Source: Singulisphaera sp. GP187 (GTDB taxonomy: Bacteria > Planctomycetota > Phycisphaerae > Phycisphaerales > SM1A02). From it: DNA of 64,000 nt. Position 1 is the stretch's first letter; each line of letters opens with the position of its first letter. This document shows positions 26,471 to 35,151 of this stretch, piece by piece. The notes under the pieces are model-generated. The model was not told where the DNA came from. It searched no databases and was given only the letters and a program-made list of their open reading frames with translations. The translations under genes were made by a program, and so were the position numbers. The stretch spans positions 1 to 64,000 of the forward strand of contig CAMBMO010000006.1 of NCBI GenBank assembly GCA_945868805.1. The letters are read 5' to 3'.

Positions 26471-28071
26471 GCTTCGCGAGCACTCCAACAGATCGTCCAT
26501 CGGCGATCATCATCGGTGGCGGACTTGCGGGACTCGCCAGCGCAGTCGAACTGACGACACATGGATTTGCGACGACGATTGTCGAGCGTGGCAATCATCT
26601 TGGCGGGAAGATGAATGTCCTCGAACAAGCAGGATTCAGCTTCGACATGGGTCCGACGATTCTGACGTTGCCCGAGGTCGTGCGGGGAATCATCGCACGA
26701 AGCGGTCGTCGGCCGAATGACTATCTCGATCTGGTGCGCCTCGACCCTCAGTGGCGGTGCTTTTATGACGATGGAACGATCATCGATCTCCGCGACGGTG
26801 TCGATGCAATGGCGAATGCGATGGATCTGCAATTTCCTGGCACGCGGGCGGCTGCTGGTTGGCGCGACTTTCTTGCGTACAGCCGCCGGATGTTTGGATT
26901 GAGCGAGAAAGTCTTTTTCTTCAAGGATCTGGAGAGTGTGATCGATCTCATGCGCCAGTCACCGACGCGCCAACCAGGAGTGCTTCGGGATGTCCTCGCG
27001 ATGCGCGCTTACTCGACCGTTGGTCGGACCGTCCACAAGCATGTTCAAGAACCGCACCTCGCGCAACTCTGCGAGCACTTCCTTCAATATGTCGGATCGA
27101 GCCCGTTTCTTGCGCCTGCAATTCTCTCCTTGATCGCTGCGGCGCAACTCGACCACGGATGTTGGTACGCGATGGGCGGTACTCGATCGGTCGCACGTGC
27201 GCTCGAGCGAATCTTGCGCGAAGATCGTGCCACGATCATCCTTGGTCAGGGGGTCAAACGCATTCTCCATGCGGACAAGCGCGCGACTGGGATCGAATTG
27301 GACGATGGCCGCACATTGAACGCCGATGTCGTTGTGTCGAACTGCGATGTGCAGCGAACCTATCGAGACTTGGTCGGTGGCAAGATCGGTGCGAAGGCAC
27401 ACCGCGCGATCGCATCGAGATACAAGCCCGCGTGTAGCGGATTGGTCATGTATCTCGGACTCGATCGGCAGTACGACCACTTGCTCCATCACGATTTTCT
27501 CTTCAGTGCAGATTCGCGACGGGAGTTCGACGACATCTACCGGCGTGCAATTCCTGCGACCGATCCATCAATCTATCTGTGCGTGCCGAGTCGGACTGAT
27601 TCAGCGCAAGCGCCAACCGGTTGCGAGGCGCTCTACGCGCTCATACACACGCCTCCGCTTCAGCCAGGACAGCGATGGGAGGGCGAGGGTGGAATACTTG
27701 AACAGTACCGGCCAACCGTGATCGAGAAGTTGAAGCGATGTGGCATGCCAGATTTAGAAGAACACATAATCGTCGAGCGTCATCTGACCCCGCAGTCGAT
27801 CGAGCGGTTGTACAACGCCGAAGGTGGAGCGATCTATGGATTGGCATCGCATGGTCGATTGCAGGGTGGATTCAAACCGCGCAATCGAAGCGGCGCGCTT
27901 TCTCGGTTGTACATCGCAGGCGGAAGTGCGAATCCTGGACCAGGAGTGCCGATGGTTCTGATGAGCGGTGTCACGGCGGCGCGCGCTGCATGCGAGGACT
28001 TGTCGATTCCGCTGCGCGGATCGGTCCAAGCAGGAAACCAGCTATGCCCAGATCCGATGCCGACGAGCTGA
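26467..28071 (+). CDS. crtP: CrtP-like C30 carotenoid terminal oxidase (diaponeurosporene oxygenase)
   Basis: A 534-residue FAD protein of the carotenoid desaturase superfamily: IIIGGGLAGLASAVEL near residue 14 and RLYIAGGSANPGPGVPMVLM near the end. Several stretches resemble staphylococcal CrtP rather than CrtN: FLQYVGSSPFLAPAILSL, DPSIYLCVPSRTD followed by APTGCEALYALIHTPP, EGGAIYGLAS. CrtP oxidises the terminal methyl of 4,4'-diaponeurosporene to the aldehyde. The start overlaps the aldehyde dehydrogenase stop (ATGA) and its end overlaps the acyltransferase start by 28 bases. The crtN/crtP labels rest on remembered similarity, not an alignment. Confidence 0.83.
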   Translation: MSFASTPTDRPSAIIIGGGLAGLASAVELTTHGFATTIVERGNHLGGKMNVLEQAGFSFDMGPTILTLPEVVRGIIARSGRRPNDYLDLVRLDPQWRCFYDDGTIIDLRDGVDAMANAMDLQFPGTRAAAGWRDFLAYSRRMFGLSEKVFFFKDLESVIDLMRQSPTRQPGVLRDVLAMRAYSTVGRTVHKHVQEPHLAQLCEHFLQYVGSSPFLAPAILSLIAAAQLDHGCWYAMGGTRSVARALERILREDRATIILGQGVKRILHADKRATGIELDDGRTLNADVVVSNCDVQRTYRDLVGGKIGAKAHRAIASRYKPACSGLVMYLGLDRQYDHLLHHDFLFSADSRREFDDIYRRAIPATDPSIYLCVPSRTDSAQAPTGCEALYALIHTPPLQPGQRWEGEGGILEQYRPTVIEKLKRCGMPDLEEHIIVERHLTPQSIERLYNAEGGAIYGLASHGRLQGGFKPRNRSGALSRLYIAGGSANPGPGVPMVLMSGVTAARAACEDLSIPLRGSVQAGNQLCPDPMPTS

Positions 28072-28877
28072 TCCTTCCGGCTCGGTGGAATCGGCGATTC
28101 ATGTCCTGGTTCTTTTGGTACACGCGTCGACTCTTCGCGAAGAAGTTTCACGCTGTGTTGATGGAGCGAGCGAGCGTCGATGTATCGGCGAGCCTCGAAG
28201 AGTCGCCCGGACCCTTGATCATCGTGATGAATCACTGCGCCTGGTGGGATGTGCTCGTCTTCGTGTGCCTGCACGGCATGTTCGCGTCGACTCGGCGGGT
28301 GATCGCACCAATGGACCGCGCACAACTCAAGCGATTCTCGATCTTTCGCAGAATGGGGGTTTTCGGAATTGACCCCGACGATCCAAGTTCACTTCCAGCA
28401 ATGATTCGTTATGTCGATGGAGAAGTTCGAGTCGATTCTCGTGCGCTCATCTTGCTCAATCCGCAAGGAAAATTTGTCGATGTGCGGAGCACGATCGAAG
28501 TAAGACCCGGAGCCGCGATGATCGCGTCTCGCCACCCGGGTGTTCGGGTCGTCGCAGTCGCCGTCGAGTATGGATTCTGGACCGACGCGAAACCAGAGGT
28601 GTTTCTTCGAATGCGCGAGGTCGCTCCGCCGGTCGATCCTTCCACCCCAGGATGGCAACGTGCGATCATTCAGGCAATGCAGTTGAATGCGACCGAACTT
28701 GCATCATGCGTGATGACAAGAGACCCTTCAGTCTTCGAACGGATCGCAGGAAAGGGCGTAGCACAGATCAATCCGATTTACGACCTTTGGCTCCGCGTGA
28801 CAGGTCGTGGCGTCGCGATCGACTTGTCCAACCGTCGCTTGAATCGGGTCGATCTCTCACCGAGGGATTCGACTTGA
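28044..28877 (+). CDS. PlsC-like acyltransferase, probable carotenoid tailoring
   Basis: The 277-residue protein has the HX4D acyltransferase motif in MNHCAWWD (about residue 63) and the later LLNPQGKF, in the position of the PlsC EGTR block, plus hydrophobic N-terminal residues that suggest membrane association. The family esterifies hydroxyls of glycerophosphates or sugars. Its place between crtP-like and crtQ-like genes suggests it acylates the glycosylated C30 carotenoid, a role taken by the unrelated CrtO in Staphylococcus. ATG 28044 has AGGAAA upstream. Its stop overlaps the next start as TTGA. Confidence 0.82.
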   Translation: MPRSDADELILPARWNRRFMSWFFWYTRRLFAKKFHAVLMERASVDVSASLEESPGPLIIVMNHCAWWDVLVFVCLHGMFASTRRVIAPMDRAQLKRFSIFRRMGVFGIDPDDPSSLPAMIRYVDGEVRVDSRALILLNPQGKFVDVRSTIEVRPGAAMIASRHPGVRVVAVAVEYGFWTDAKPEVFLRMREVAPPVDPSTPGWQRAIIQAMQLNATELASCVMTRDPSVFERIAGKGVAQINPIYDLWLRVTGRGVAIDLSNRRLNRVDLSPRDST

Positions 28878-30025
28878 TCGACATCGCGGTGATCGCTCTC
28901 TCGGTATCGGTCGCCTGCTGTGGAGGCGCCGCAGTCATGGCGACCGCGAATCTGGTGCGTTACCGACGACCGCGAGCAACGATTCAGGAGCCCAGCGAAT
29001 CCGTGTCGCAATTCGCCACTGTCACGGTCTGCATTCCGGCGCGCAACGAAGTGGCGAATATTGAAGAGTGCGTTCGGTCGGTGCTTTCGAGTCGAGGGAT
29101 CGATCTCGAAGTGATTGTGCATGACGATCAGTCGGTCGACGGGACTGGTGCCATCGTTGATCGAATCGCGCTCGAAGATCCGCGTGTTCGTCGATTGGAA
29201 TGTGAGCCACTTCCGCCAGGATGGAACGGCAAACAGTGGGGTTGCGATCGAATGGGTCGCGCCGCGATTGGGAAGTGGGTTCTCTTTACGGATGCTGATG
29301 TGCGTCTCTCGCCTGAGTGCGTTCGCTTGACTCTCGAGACGGCGATCCATGCGAAGTGTGATCTCATCTCGACCATTCCGAGGCAGATCACGGGGACCTG
29401 TATGGAAGATGCGGTCATTCCATTGATTCACTTCATGCTGCTTTCGTACTTGCCGATGGGATCGATGCGCAAGACGACGACTCCCGCCGCGAGCGCAGGA
29501 TGCGGACAGTTCTTGTTCGTGAGTAAAGACGCTTGGGAGAAATCCGGCGGACATGAGTCCTTCCGAAGTTCAATGCACGATGGAATTCAATTACCTCGGT
29601 CGATCAGGCGCGCCGGGGGGAGAACCGATCTCTTTGATGGCACCGAATTGGTCTCGTGCCGAATGTATCGATCGTTTTCACAGGTTTGGCAGGGATTCGC
29701 AAAGAACGCATTCGAAGGATTAGGCTCGATCGCACTGTTGATCTTCATCACTTTCATTCATCTGACGGGACATGTGTTGCCTTGGGTGTGGTTGTTGATC
29801 GCGTGGCCTCTGGATCAACTGTGGACCCTTCCATCGCTCTTGGCAGTGGTGGCGATCGGAATTGCCATCGGTGAACGTGTCGCGCTCGCGCGCCGATTCC
29901 ATCAACGACCTCGAAGTGTCGTGCTTCATCCAATCGGAATACTGTTGATGACCGCGATTCAGTGGCACAGTCTGTGGATCACCATGGCGGGAAGGCGCCA
30001 GTGGAAGGGGCGGGTTCAAGGCTGA
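28874..30025 (+). CDS. crtQ: CrtQ-like family 2 glycosyltransferase
   Basis: A 383-residue membrane glycosyltransferase. It has an N-terminal membrane helix, the GT-A start VTVCIPARNEVANIEECVRS, VIVHDDQSVDGT, LPPGWNGKQWGC, the metal-binding DAD in VLFTDADV (about residue 141), and three or four C-terminal hydrophobic segments. This architecture and the PPGWNGK block match staphylococcal CrtQ, which glucosylates the C30 carotenoid carboxylate. The only suitable start is TTG 28874, overlapping the previous stop as TTGA with GAGGG upstream. It ends 25 bases before the convergent ABC exporter. Confidence 0.83.
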   Translation: MIDIAVIALSVSVACCGGAAVMATANLVRYRRPRATIQEPSESVSQFATVTVCIPARNEVANIEECVRSVLSSRGIDLEVIVHDDQSVDGTGAIVDRIALEDPRVRRLECEPLPPGWNGKQWGCDRMGRAAIGKWVLFTDADVRLSPECVRLTLETAIHAKCDLISTIPRQITGTCMEDAVIPLIHFMLLSYLPMGSMRKTTTPAASAGCGQFLFVSKDAWEKSGGHESFRSSMHDGIQLPRSIRRAGGRTDLFDGTELVSCRMYRSFSQVWQGFAKNAFEGLGSIALLIFITFIHLTGHVLPWVWLLIAWPLDQLWTLPSLLAVVAIGIAIGERVALARRFHQRPRSVVLHPIGILLMTAIQWHSLWITMAGRRQWKGRVQG

Positions 30026-30050
30026 TCCGATCAACCCGCATCAACCTGCA

Positions 30051-32021
30051 TCAACCCACAGGTGGGGTTTGTGTTGCGGAAACTCGCGGTGGCGCCGGAA
30101 TCGCGGTCTGCATCAGAACCATCTGCTGGTACTTCGCACTTCGTTCCATCAGTTCGTGATGGGTTCCTGCGGCGGTGATCCGGCCCTGTTCGAGCACGAG
30201 GATCAAGTCGGCATGCTGGATCGTGCTCAGTCGGTGGGCGATGACGAATGTCGTGCGATCCTGTACAAGCGTGAAGAGCGCCTGTTGGATGAGCCGTTCG
30301 CTCTCCGAGTCCAGACTGCTTGTTGCTTCGTCAAGTATCAAAACTCGAGGATCGGCGAGGATCGCGCGCGCGATCGCGAGGCGCTGGCGCTGGCCGCCCG
30401 AGAGTCGCACGCCACGCTCTCCGATCCTTGTGTCATATCCAGATGGGAGATGATCGATGAATTCAGACGCATTCGCAAGTTCCGCGGCGCTGCGTGCTCG
30501 TGCATCGCTTGCAGAGCGATCCCCGTAGCGAATGTTGTCCATGATGGTGCCATCGAAGAGAAAGATGTCTTGCTCGACGATGCCGAGGGCACTTCGCCAT
30601 GAATCCAGTCGGATATCTCGCAAGTCTCGACCGTCGACGGTGATCGATCCGTTCGTGGGATCGAAGAATCGTGCCACCAAATTGCAGAGCGTCGTCTTTC
30701 CGCTCCCGGATGGTCCGACGAGCGCGATCGTCTGGCCCGGCCTTGCGACGAACGAAATGTCGTGCAAGACATCCTCGTTCGCGCCTGGATATCGATACCC
30801 GACTGCATTGGCATGGATCTCCCCTTCGATCGTGTGCTTCGCCACACGGGGCGCACCGATTCGATCTGGCATTTCAGGCGCTTCATGCAGGAGATCGAGG
30901 ATGCGGTCGAGTCCCGCGAGATTCGTCTGGAGGGCCGTCGCACTTGACGCGAGCATTTGAATTGGCATCAACAGCATCACGACATACGTGAGGAAAAGCA
31001 CCAGATCGCCCGCGCTGAGCGATCCTTGCAGAACTTGCGTGCCGCCGTACCAGAGCAGTGCTGCCGATGCGACCGGGATGAACAATGCCCATGCAAGGTC
31101 GATTCCTCGCGACCACCACCAGACATACAGTTCCTGTCGCCCCATCAAGTGACTGCCTTCCGCATAGCGAAGGCTCTCCGTGCGTGTCCGAGCAAAGCCA
31201 CGAACGACTCGCATGCCACCGAAGACCTCGGTCGCGTGCGCGTCGATCGAGTCGCGTGACATCTTGATGTCGCGGAAGATCGGTCGGATGCGACCGATCC
31301 AGGTCTTGTGAGTCATGTACACGACGGGAAGGAGGACGAGGGCGCCCAGGAGCAATCGCCAATCGGTCACCGCGAGGATCAGCAGACTTCCGATCAGTTG
31401 GATGACCGCACGCCACGGGTTGTAGAGCATGCTGAAGACCAATTCTCCGACTCCACCCGCGTCCTCGCGCAGAGTGGCGACGAAACCACCCGTGCGCATC
31501 TGATGAACGCGCGAAATCGGCAGCCGCATCGCATGCGAGAAGACCAATCGGCGAACTCGGTTCTGCACACGTTTGACATTGCGGGTGGCGAGCCAGCGTC
31601 CACTGATGCCAAAGATCACTCCAACGAAAGCGAGGATCACGACGGCGACCGCGAGTGCCGCGAGTAATCCCGACGGTTCATCGATGAATGTCCACGACGC
31701 AGGGATCCACCGCCTCACACCAGCGGAGAGTGGCGCGCGATTGAAGACATTGTCGATCGCGATCTTCGTTGCGGCGGGGGGGATGAGTTCGACTGCTGCT
31801 GAAAACGACGCAAAGAGAAGAGATGCAATAATTGTTCGTTTGTCCGCTCGCAGAAATCCACCGAATGCGTGCAGGAGTGTCCAGATATTTCTTGAGCGCC
31901 TCGCGCTAATTTCAGTTCCCTGTCGCGAAATCAGTGTTTTATTGGCAAGTCGCTTTGTCCGCTTGGCCGCCGAATCGATGAGGTATTCGCGGTAGCGCTG
32001 TCGACTCGACCAAGAAGGCAT
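30051..32021 (-). CDS. ABC exporter, fused membrane and ATPase domains (MsbA-like)
   Basis: A 656-residue half-transporter with six hydrophobic helices (about residues 45-370) and a nucleotide-binding domain: Walker A GPSGSGKTTLC (about 440), signature LSGGQRQRLAIARA (about 545), Walker B VLILDEATSSLD (about 562) and the switch VIAHRLSTI. It would work as a homodimer exporting lipid, glycolipid or drug substrates. The basic N-terminus (SSRQRYREYLIDSAAKRTKR) is unusually long. ATG 32021 is the first plausible start. It lies tail to tail with the carotenoid glycosyltransferase; export of a carotenoid glycolipid is possible but speculative. Confidence 0.9.
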   Translation of the reverse strand: MPSWSSRQRYREYLIDSAAKRTKRLANKTLISRQGTEISARRSRNIWTLLHAFGGFLRADKRTIIASLLFASFSAAVELIPPAATKIAIDNVFNRAPLSAGVRRWIPASWTFIDEPSGLLAALAVAVVILAFVGVIFGISGRWLATRNVKRVQNRVRRLVFSHAMRLPISRVHQMRTGGFVATLREDAGGVGELVFSMLYNPWRAVIQLIGSLLILAVTDWRLLLGALVLLPVVYMTHKTWIGRIRPIFRDIKMSRDSIDAHATEVFGGMRVVRGFARTRTESLRYAEGSHLMGRQELYVWWWSRGIDLAWALFIPVASAALLWYGGTQVLQGSLSAGDLVLFLTYVVMLLMPIQMLASSATALQTNLAGLDRILDLLHEAPEMPDRIGAPRVAKHTIEGEIHANAVGYRYPGANEDVLHDISFVARPGQTIALVGPSGSGKTTLCNLVARFFDPTNGSITVDGRDLRDIRLDSWRSALGIVEQDIFLFDGTIMDNIRYGDRSASDARARSAAELANASEFIDHLPSGYDTRIGERGVRLSGGQRQRLAIARAILADPRVLILDEATSSLDSESERLIQQALFTLVQDRTTFVIAHRLSTIQHADLILVLEQGRITAAGTHHELMERSAKYQQMVLMQTAIPAPPRVSATQTPPVG

Positions 32022-32051
32022 TTCCCGATGGTAGGGAGTTACTATGCCATC

Positions 32052-33218
32052 ATGATGTCCTTTCGCTTGATTCCTATCGTTTGTATGGCTCTCGGGCTTT
32101 GCGTGCCGGTGGCACATTCGCAAGACGCTGCTCCTTCCACCACTGCGAAAGAGAAGCGGGGTCCTGGTCTTCGGTACGGCATCGCAGATGCGCCAAAGAA
32201 GTCTCGCGCCATTCGATTGGCTGCGTACAACCTTCAGAATCTCTTTGATCGGGTGGACGATCCAACGCTCGATAACAAGTGGGAAGAAGTGGCGCTCCAA
32301 GTTTCCGAAGATCGGGCTCAGGCGCTCTCAAAGGCGATTCGTCGATTGGATGCCGATGTATTGTTTCTCGAGGAAATCGAATCGAAGGAGGCGCTCACGT
32401 GGTTTCGCGACACCTATTTGAAGGACATGGGATATGTGCATCTTGAGAGCCTCGATGCGGGCTACTACCGAGGAGTCGAGCAGTCCGTCCTTTCTCGCTA
32501 TCCGATCAAGAACGCTCGGGTCTTTCTGGACACGAAACTGGCGACATCTGCAAAGCAAGACGCGGCCGCCACGGACAAGAAGGCGCCCGCTTCAGGCGAC
32601 TCGTCGTCCAGTGCTCCAGAAGACAGTTCGAAGTTTCAGCGCAGTCCCCTCGCAGTCGACATCGAGTTTAAGGATGGATACATCCTGACCGCATATTGCA
32701 TTCATCACAAAGCTGGTGGCGAAAAGTTCAACGACCACCGCGAGGCGGAGGCGGCCAAGATCATCGAATTCGTAAAGGCGCATCTCGCGAAAAATCCCAG
32801 TGCAAACATCGTGCTCCTCGGAGATTTCAATTCAACCCCGCGCTCGACTTGTCGTGAGCTCTACAGGGATGCTGGATTGATCAACGGATACGACTATCGA
32901 TCGGAGGCCGATCGCCTCAAAGAGAAGGAGGAGCTTTCCGAATCTGATCGCGCGGCACTACGAGAGAAGTACACGACGCACGAGTCGGGTCGACCTATCG
33001 ACTACATCATGCTCTCCGAAGGATTCGCAAAGGATATTGTTCCAGGTTCGTTCTTCGTTCTCTCAACGCTCCATCCTGGCGATGCGTACGACTGGAAGAA
33101 GGACGAGCCTCCCGCGGGATACGCAAGCGATCACTATCCAATGGCGATCGAATTCACTCCCAATGACCAGCCCTCGAAGGCCAAGGCGCCCAAGGCGCCC
33201 AAGGCCGAGTCGAAGTAG
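32052..33218 (+). CDS. secreted endonuclease/exonuclease/phosphatase family protein
   Basis: A 388-residue protein with a signal peptide (MMSFRLIPIVCMALGLCVPV, cleavage expected near AHSQ). The EEP fold motifs are present: AAYNLQNLFD, FLEEIESKEAL, LLGDFNST and SDHYPM at the end, giving the metal-binding and catalytic Asn, Glu, Asp and His residues. Members cleave DNA, RNA or phospholipid/inositol head groups; the substrate here is unknown, though secretion suggests an extracellular nuclease or phosphodiesterase. A Ser/Lys/Ala-rich insertion (about residues 175-200) and a Lys/Ala/Pro repeat tail are low complexity. ATG 32028 would add eight residues before the signal peptide. Confidence 0.85.
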   Translation: MMSFRLIPIVCMALGLCVPVAHSQDAAPSTTAKEKRGPGLRYGIADAPKKSRAIRLAAYNLQNLFDRVDDPTLDNKWEEVALQVSEDRAQALSKAIRRLDADVLFLEEIESKEALTWFRDTYLKDMGYVHLESLDAGYYRGVEQSVLSRYPIKNARVFLDTKLATSAKQDAAATDKKAPASGDSSSSAPEDSSKFQRSPLAVDIEFKDGYILTAYCIHHKAGGEKFNDHREAEAAKIIEFVKAHLAKNPSANIVLLGDFNSTPRSTCRELYRDAGLINGYDYRSEADRLKEKEELSESDRAALREKYTTHESGRPIDYIMLSEGFAKDIVPGSFFVLSTLHPGDAYDWKKDEPPAGYASDHYPMAIEFTPNDQPSKAKAPKAPKAESK

Positions 33219-33248
33219 TCGCGGAGAGCGCGAGGGGCTCGCCGATCG

Positions 33249-34172
33249 TTACGAAACGGGGTTGTGGTCGGCCGGCTGTGAACCCTTCTTGCCGAAGAAT
33301 TGCTGGAAGGGGCCCGACAAGGCATAGACCGTGAAAGTCAACGCGAGCGCGACTTGGAACCACCAAACGGCAAACGCGATCGGCAACATGAGCCACGCGA
33401 CGAAGGCGAACGACTGTCGCCCTCGGAAGTATCGATTGACGACATGGGCGTAGGGAACGCGAGAGATCATCGCTGCTGAGACGAGCAGTGTGGCGAGCGG
33501 GAGCAGGAGGGCAGAGGTCCTCTCGAAGCCCTCTGGCGGAAGCTCATGAAACCGAATCACGACCAAGTGCTGATGGAGCAGCGTGAGACTCGCAATCGTT
33601 CCGGCAGCTCCAGGCGATGGGAGTCCACGAAAATAGCGATGATCGGATTCTTCGGTCGAGACGACTTCCGCGTTGAATCGAGCAAGTCGAAGGGCTGTGC
33701 AGCAGATGTAGAAAGCCGCGACTCCCCACATGAACTTTCCGTAGAAATTGTCGGCGTCGGGTCCGAGGATGCCGGTGTAGTGATCTGGTCCGCCGTAGTA
33801 ATAGCTGACGAGTCGCAGCACCATGAACGCCGGTGCGACGCCGAACGTGACCATGTCCGCCATCGAGTCAAGCTGCGCGCCTAGCTCATTGGCGCTCCGC
33901 GTCAACCTTGCGGCGAATCCATCCAGTCCATCAAAGAGCATCCCAAAGAAGACAAGTCCTCCGGCGATCGTCAGCGTGCTCCATCCCATCACATTGCTTG
34001 GCCCAATCGGCTTGCTCGCATAATGAATCGCCGCGAATCCGCAGACGAGATTGCCAAGCGTGAGAAGCGTCGGAATCACTGCGACGGTAATCATTCTCCG
34101 ACGGTGACGCGAAGGACGCGGATCGTTTGGAAACGTCGGAGGCTGAACGGGAGTGGAGGCGTGGGATGTCAT
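33249..34172 (-). CDS. pssA: CDP-diacylglycerol--serine O-phosphatidyltransferase
   Basis: PssA makes phosphatidylserine, precursor of phosphatidylethanolamine, in the inner membrane. The 307-residue protein has about eight hydrophobic helices and a perfect CDP-alcohol phosphotransferase motif: Asp84, Gly85, Ala88, Arg89, Gly98, Asp102 and Asp106 in the spacing D-G-x2-A-R-x8-G-x3-D-x3-D. RYFRGLPSPGAAG is the usual PssA segment. It overlaps the lipoprotein gene upstream by ATGA and ends a four-gene operon that starts with the AsmA-like giant. Confidence 0.92.
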   Translation of the reverse strand: MTSHASTPVQPPTFPNDPRPSRHRRRMITVAVIPTLLTLGNLVCGFAAIHYASKPIGPSNVMGWSTLTIAGGLVFFGMLFDGLDGFAARLTRSANELGAQLDSMADMVTFGVAPAFMVLRLVSYYYGGPDHYTGILGPDADNFYGKFMWGVAAFYICCTALRLARFNAEVVSTEESDHRYFRGLPSPGAAGTIASLTLLHQHLVVIRFHELPPEGFERTSALLLPLATLLVSAAMISRVPYAHVVNRYFRGRQSFAFVAWLMLPIAFAVWWFQVALALTFTVYALSGPFQQFFGKKGSQPADHNPVS

Positions 34173-35140
34173 GGCGGCGATGGTTTCGAATTCGATTCTA
34201 CGAAGGGAGCGTCGAGAAAGTTGCTCGCGGGGATCATTGGAATGACAACGATGCAGGGACGCTGTGGCAGTGGATCCGCTTCATTGTTCGATCGTGTGAG
34301 GAGAAGTTCGCCAATCGTTGGAGGTGGTGCGACCGGGGGGCCCGCTGATGATCCAGCTGAGGTTCCAGTTGACCCAGTTGATCCAGCCGCTCCTGGCGCC
34401 GAAGATCGCGCGCCCGAATTCGGGATCATCCCTGTCAAGAGGAGTGCGCTCCCTCGTTTGAGAGAGACGAAGAATCCTGCGGAGGGAAACGATTCTCGCT
34501 GAGTCGCGCGGGCGCCCGGCACGGCCGCACCAGCGAGGAAAGCGGGGAGTATCTCAACATCTGTGACTGCCCCCGATTCGAGTGGAACGGTCCACCCGCG
34601 GAGCAAGAGTTGCAGCGTCCCTCGGCCGAATCTTCGCGTCGCACCATCGACGACAGTCGCGCACGATCCGCGAACTTGATACTCCGAAAGTTGGTGCCAT
34701 GTCGTCGCCTGGCCAAGCCACGCCCGAATGTTTGCGTAAGTTCCGCCGAGGTCGTCGAGGGCTTTCGGGAGATCTGAAAGCGGGACTTCCGCGACCAAGA
34801 TTCCATTGGAAGCAAGTCGCCGCAGAATTTCCGGCGAAATCCCACTGGGAGGATGTCTTTTGAAAAAGGTCGCGAGCACTGATGGATTGTCGAAGAGTTG
34901 CCACCGAACAACCGCGATTCCATCGCTCGCGCCATCGTCGACTGGAAGCGTGATTCGTTTCATCGGGGAATTCGAAGGCGCGTCGTCCGCCGCAGCGTTT
35001 TCCCACTCAGGGCGTTGCGCTACCGAGTTCGCCGTACCGGTCATTCGTGGATTGCTCGATGGAGTAACCGCCTCGCATCCCAATGCGACTGCAATGAGCA
35101 GGGCGACGGTTCCGAAGGAGCAAGTGTTCGATGGATTCAT
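34169..35140 (-). CDS. predicted lipoprotein of unknown function
   Basis: A 323-residue protein whose N-terminus MNPSNTCSFGTVALLIAVALGC is a lipoprotein signal with a lipobox ending at Cys22. The mature part has a globular region with WQLFDNPSVLATFFKRHPPS, a segment GILVAEVPLSDLPKALDDLG and later LQLLLRGWTVPLESG. A Gly/Ser/Ala/Pro-rich stretch (about residues 255-280) precedes a short hydrophobic C-terminus. I do not recognise a family. The ATG at 35140 puts the lipobox in place. It sits 11 bases after the LOG-family gene and overlaps pssA. Confidence 0.7.
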   Translation of the reverse strand: MNPSNTCSFGTVALLIAVALGCEAVTPSSNPRMTGTANSVAQRPEWENAAADDAPSNSPMKRITLPVDDGASDGIAVVRWQLFDNPSVLATFFKRHPPSGISPEILRRLASNGILVAEVPLSDLPKALDDLGGTYANIRAWLGQATTWHQLSEYQVRGSCATVVDGATRRFGRGTLQLLLRGWTVPLESGAVTDVEILPAFLAGAAVPGARATQRESFPSAGFFVSLKRGSALLLTGMIPNSGARSSAPGAAGSTGSTGTSAGSSAGPPVAPPPTIGELLLTRSNNEADPLPQRPCIVVIPMIPASNFLDAPFVESNSKPSPP

Positions 35141-35151
35141 CGCTGTGCGAT

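Noticed and set aside
23389-28071. Calling both FAD proteins CrtI-type phytoene desaturases of a C40 pathway
   Set aside because: Their internal segments match CrtN and CrtP better, and the aldehyde dehydrogenase and CrtQ-like neighbours fit the C30 acid pathway.
30026-30062. Tandem 10-bp units TCAACCYGCA as a regulatory array
   Set aside because: The units run into the 3' end of the ABC exporter coding sequence and are more simply explained as local slippage.
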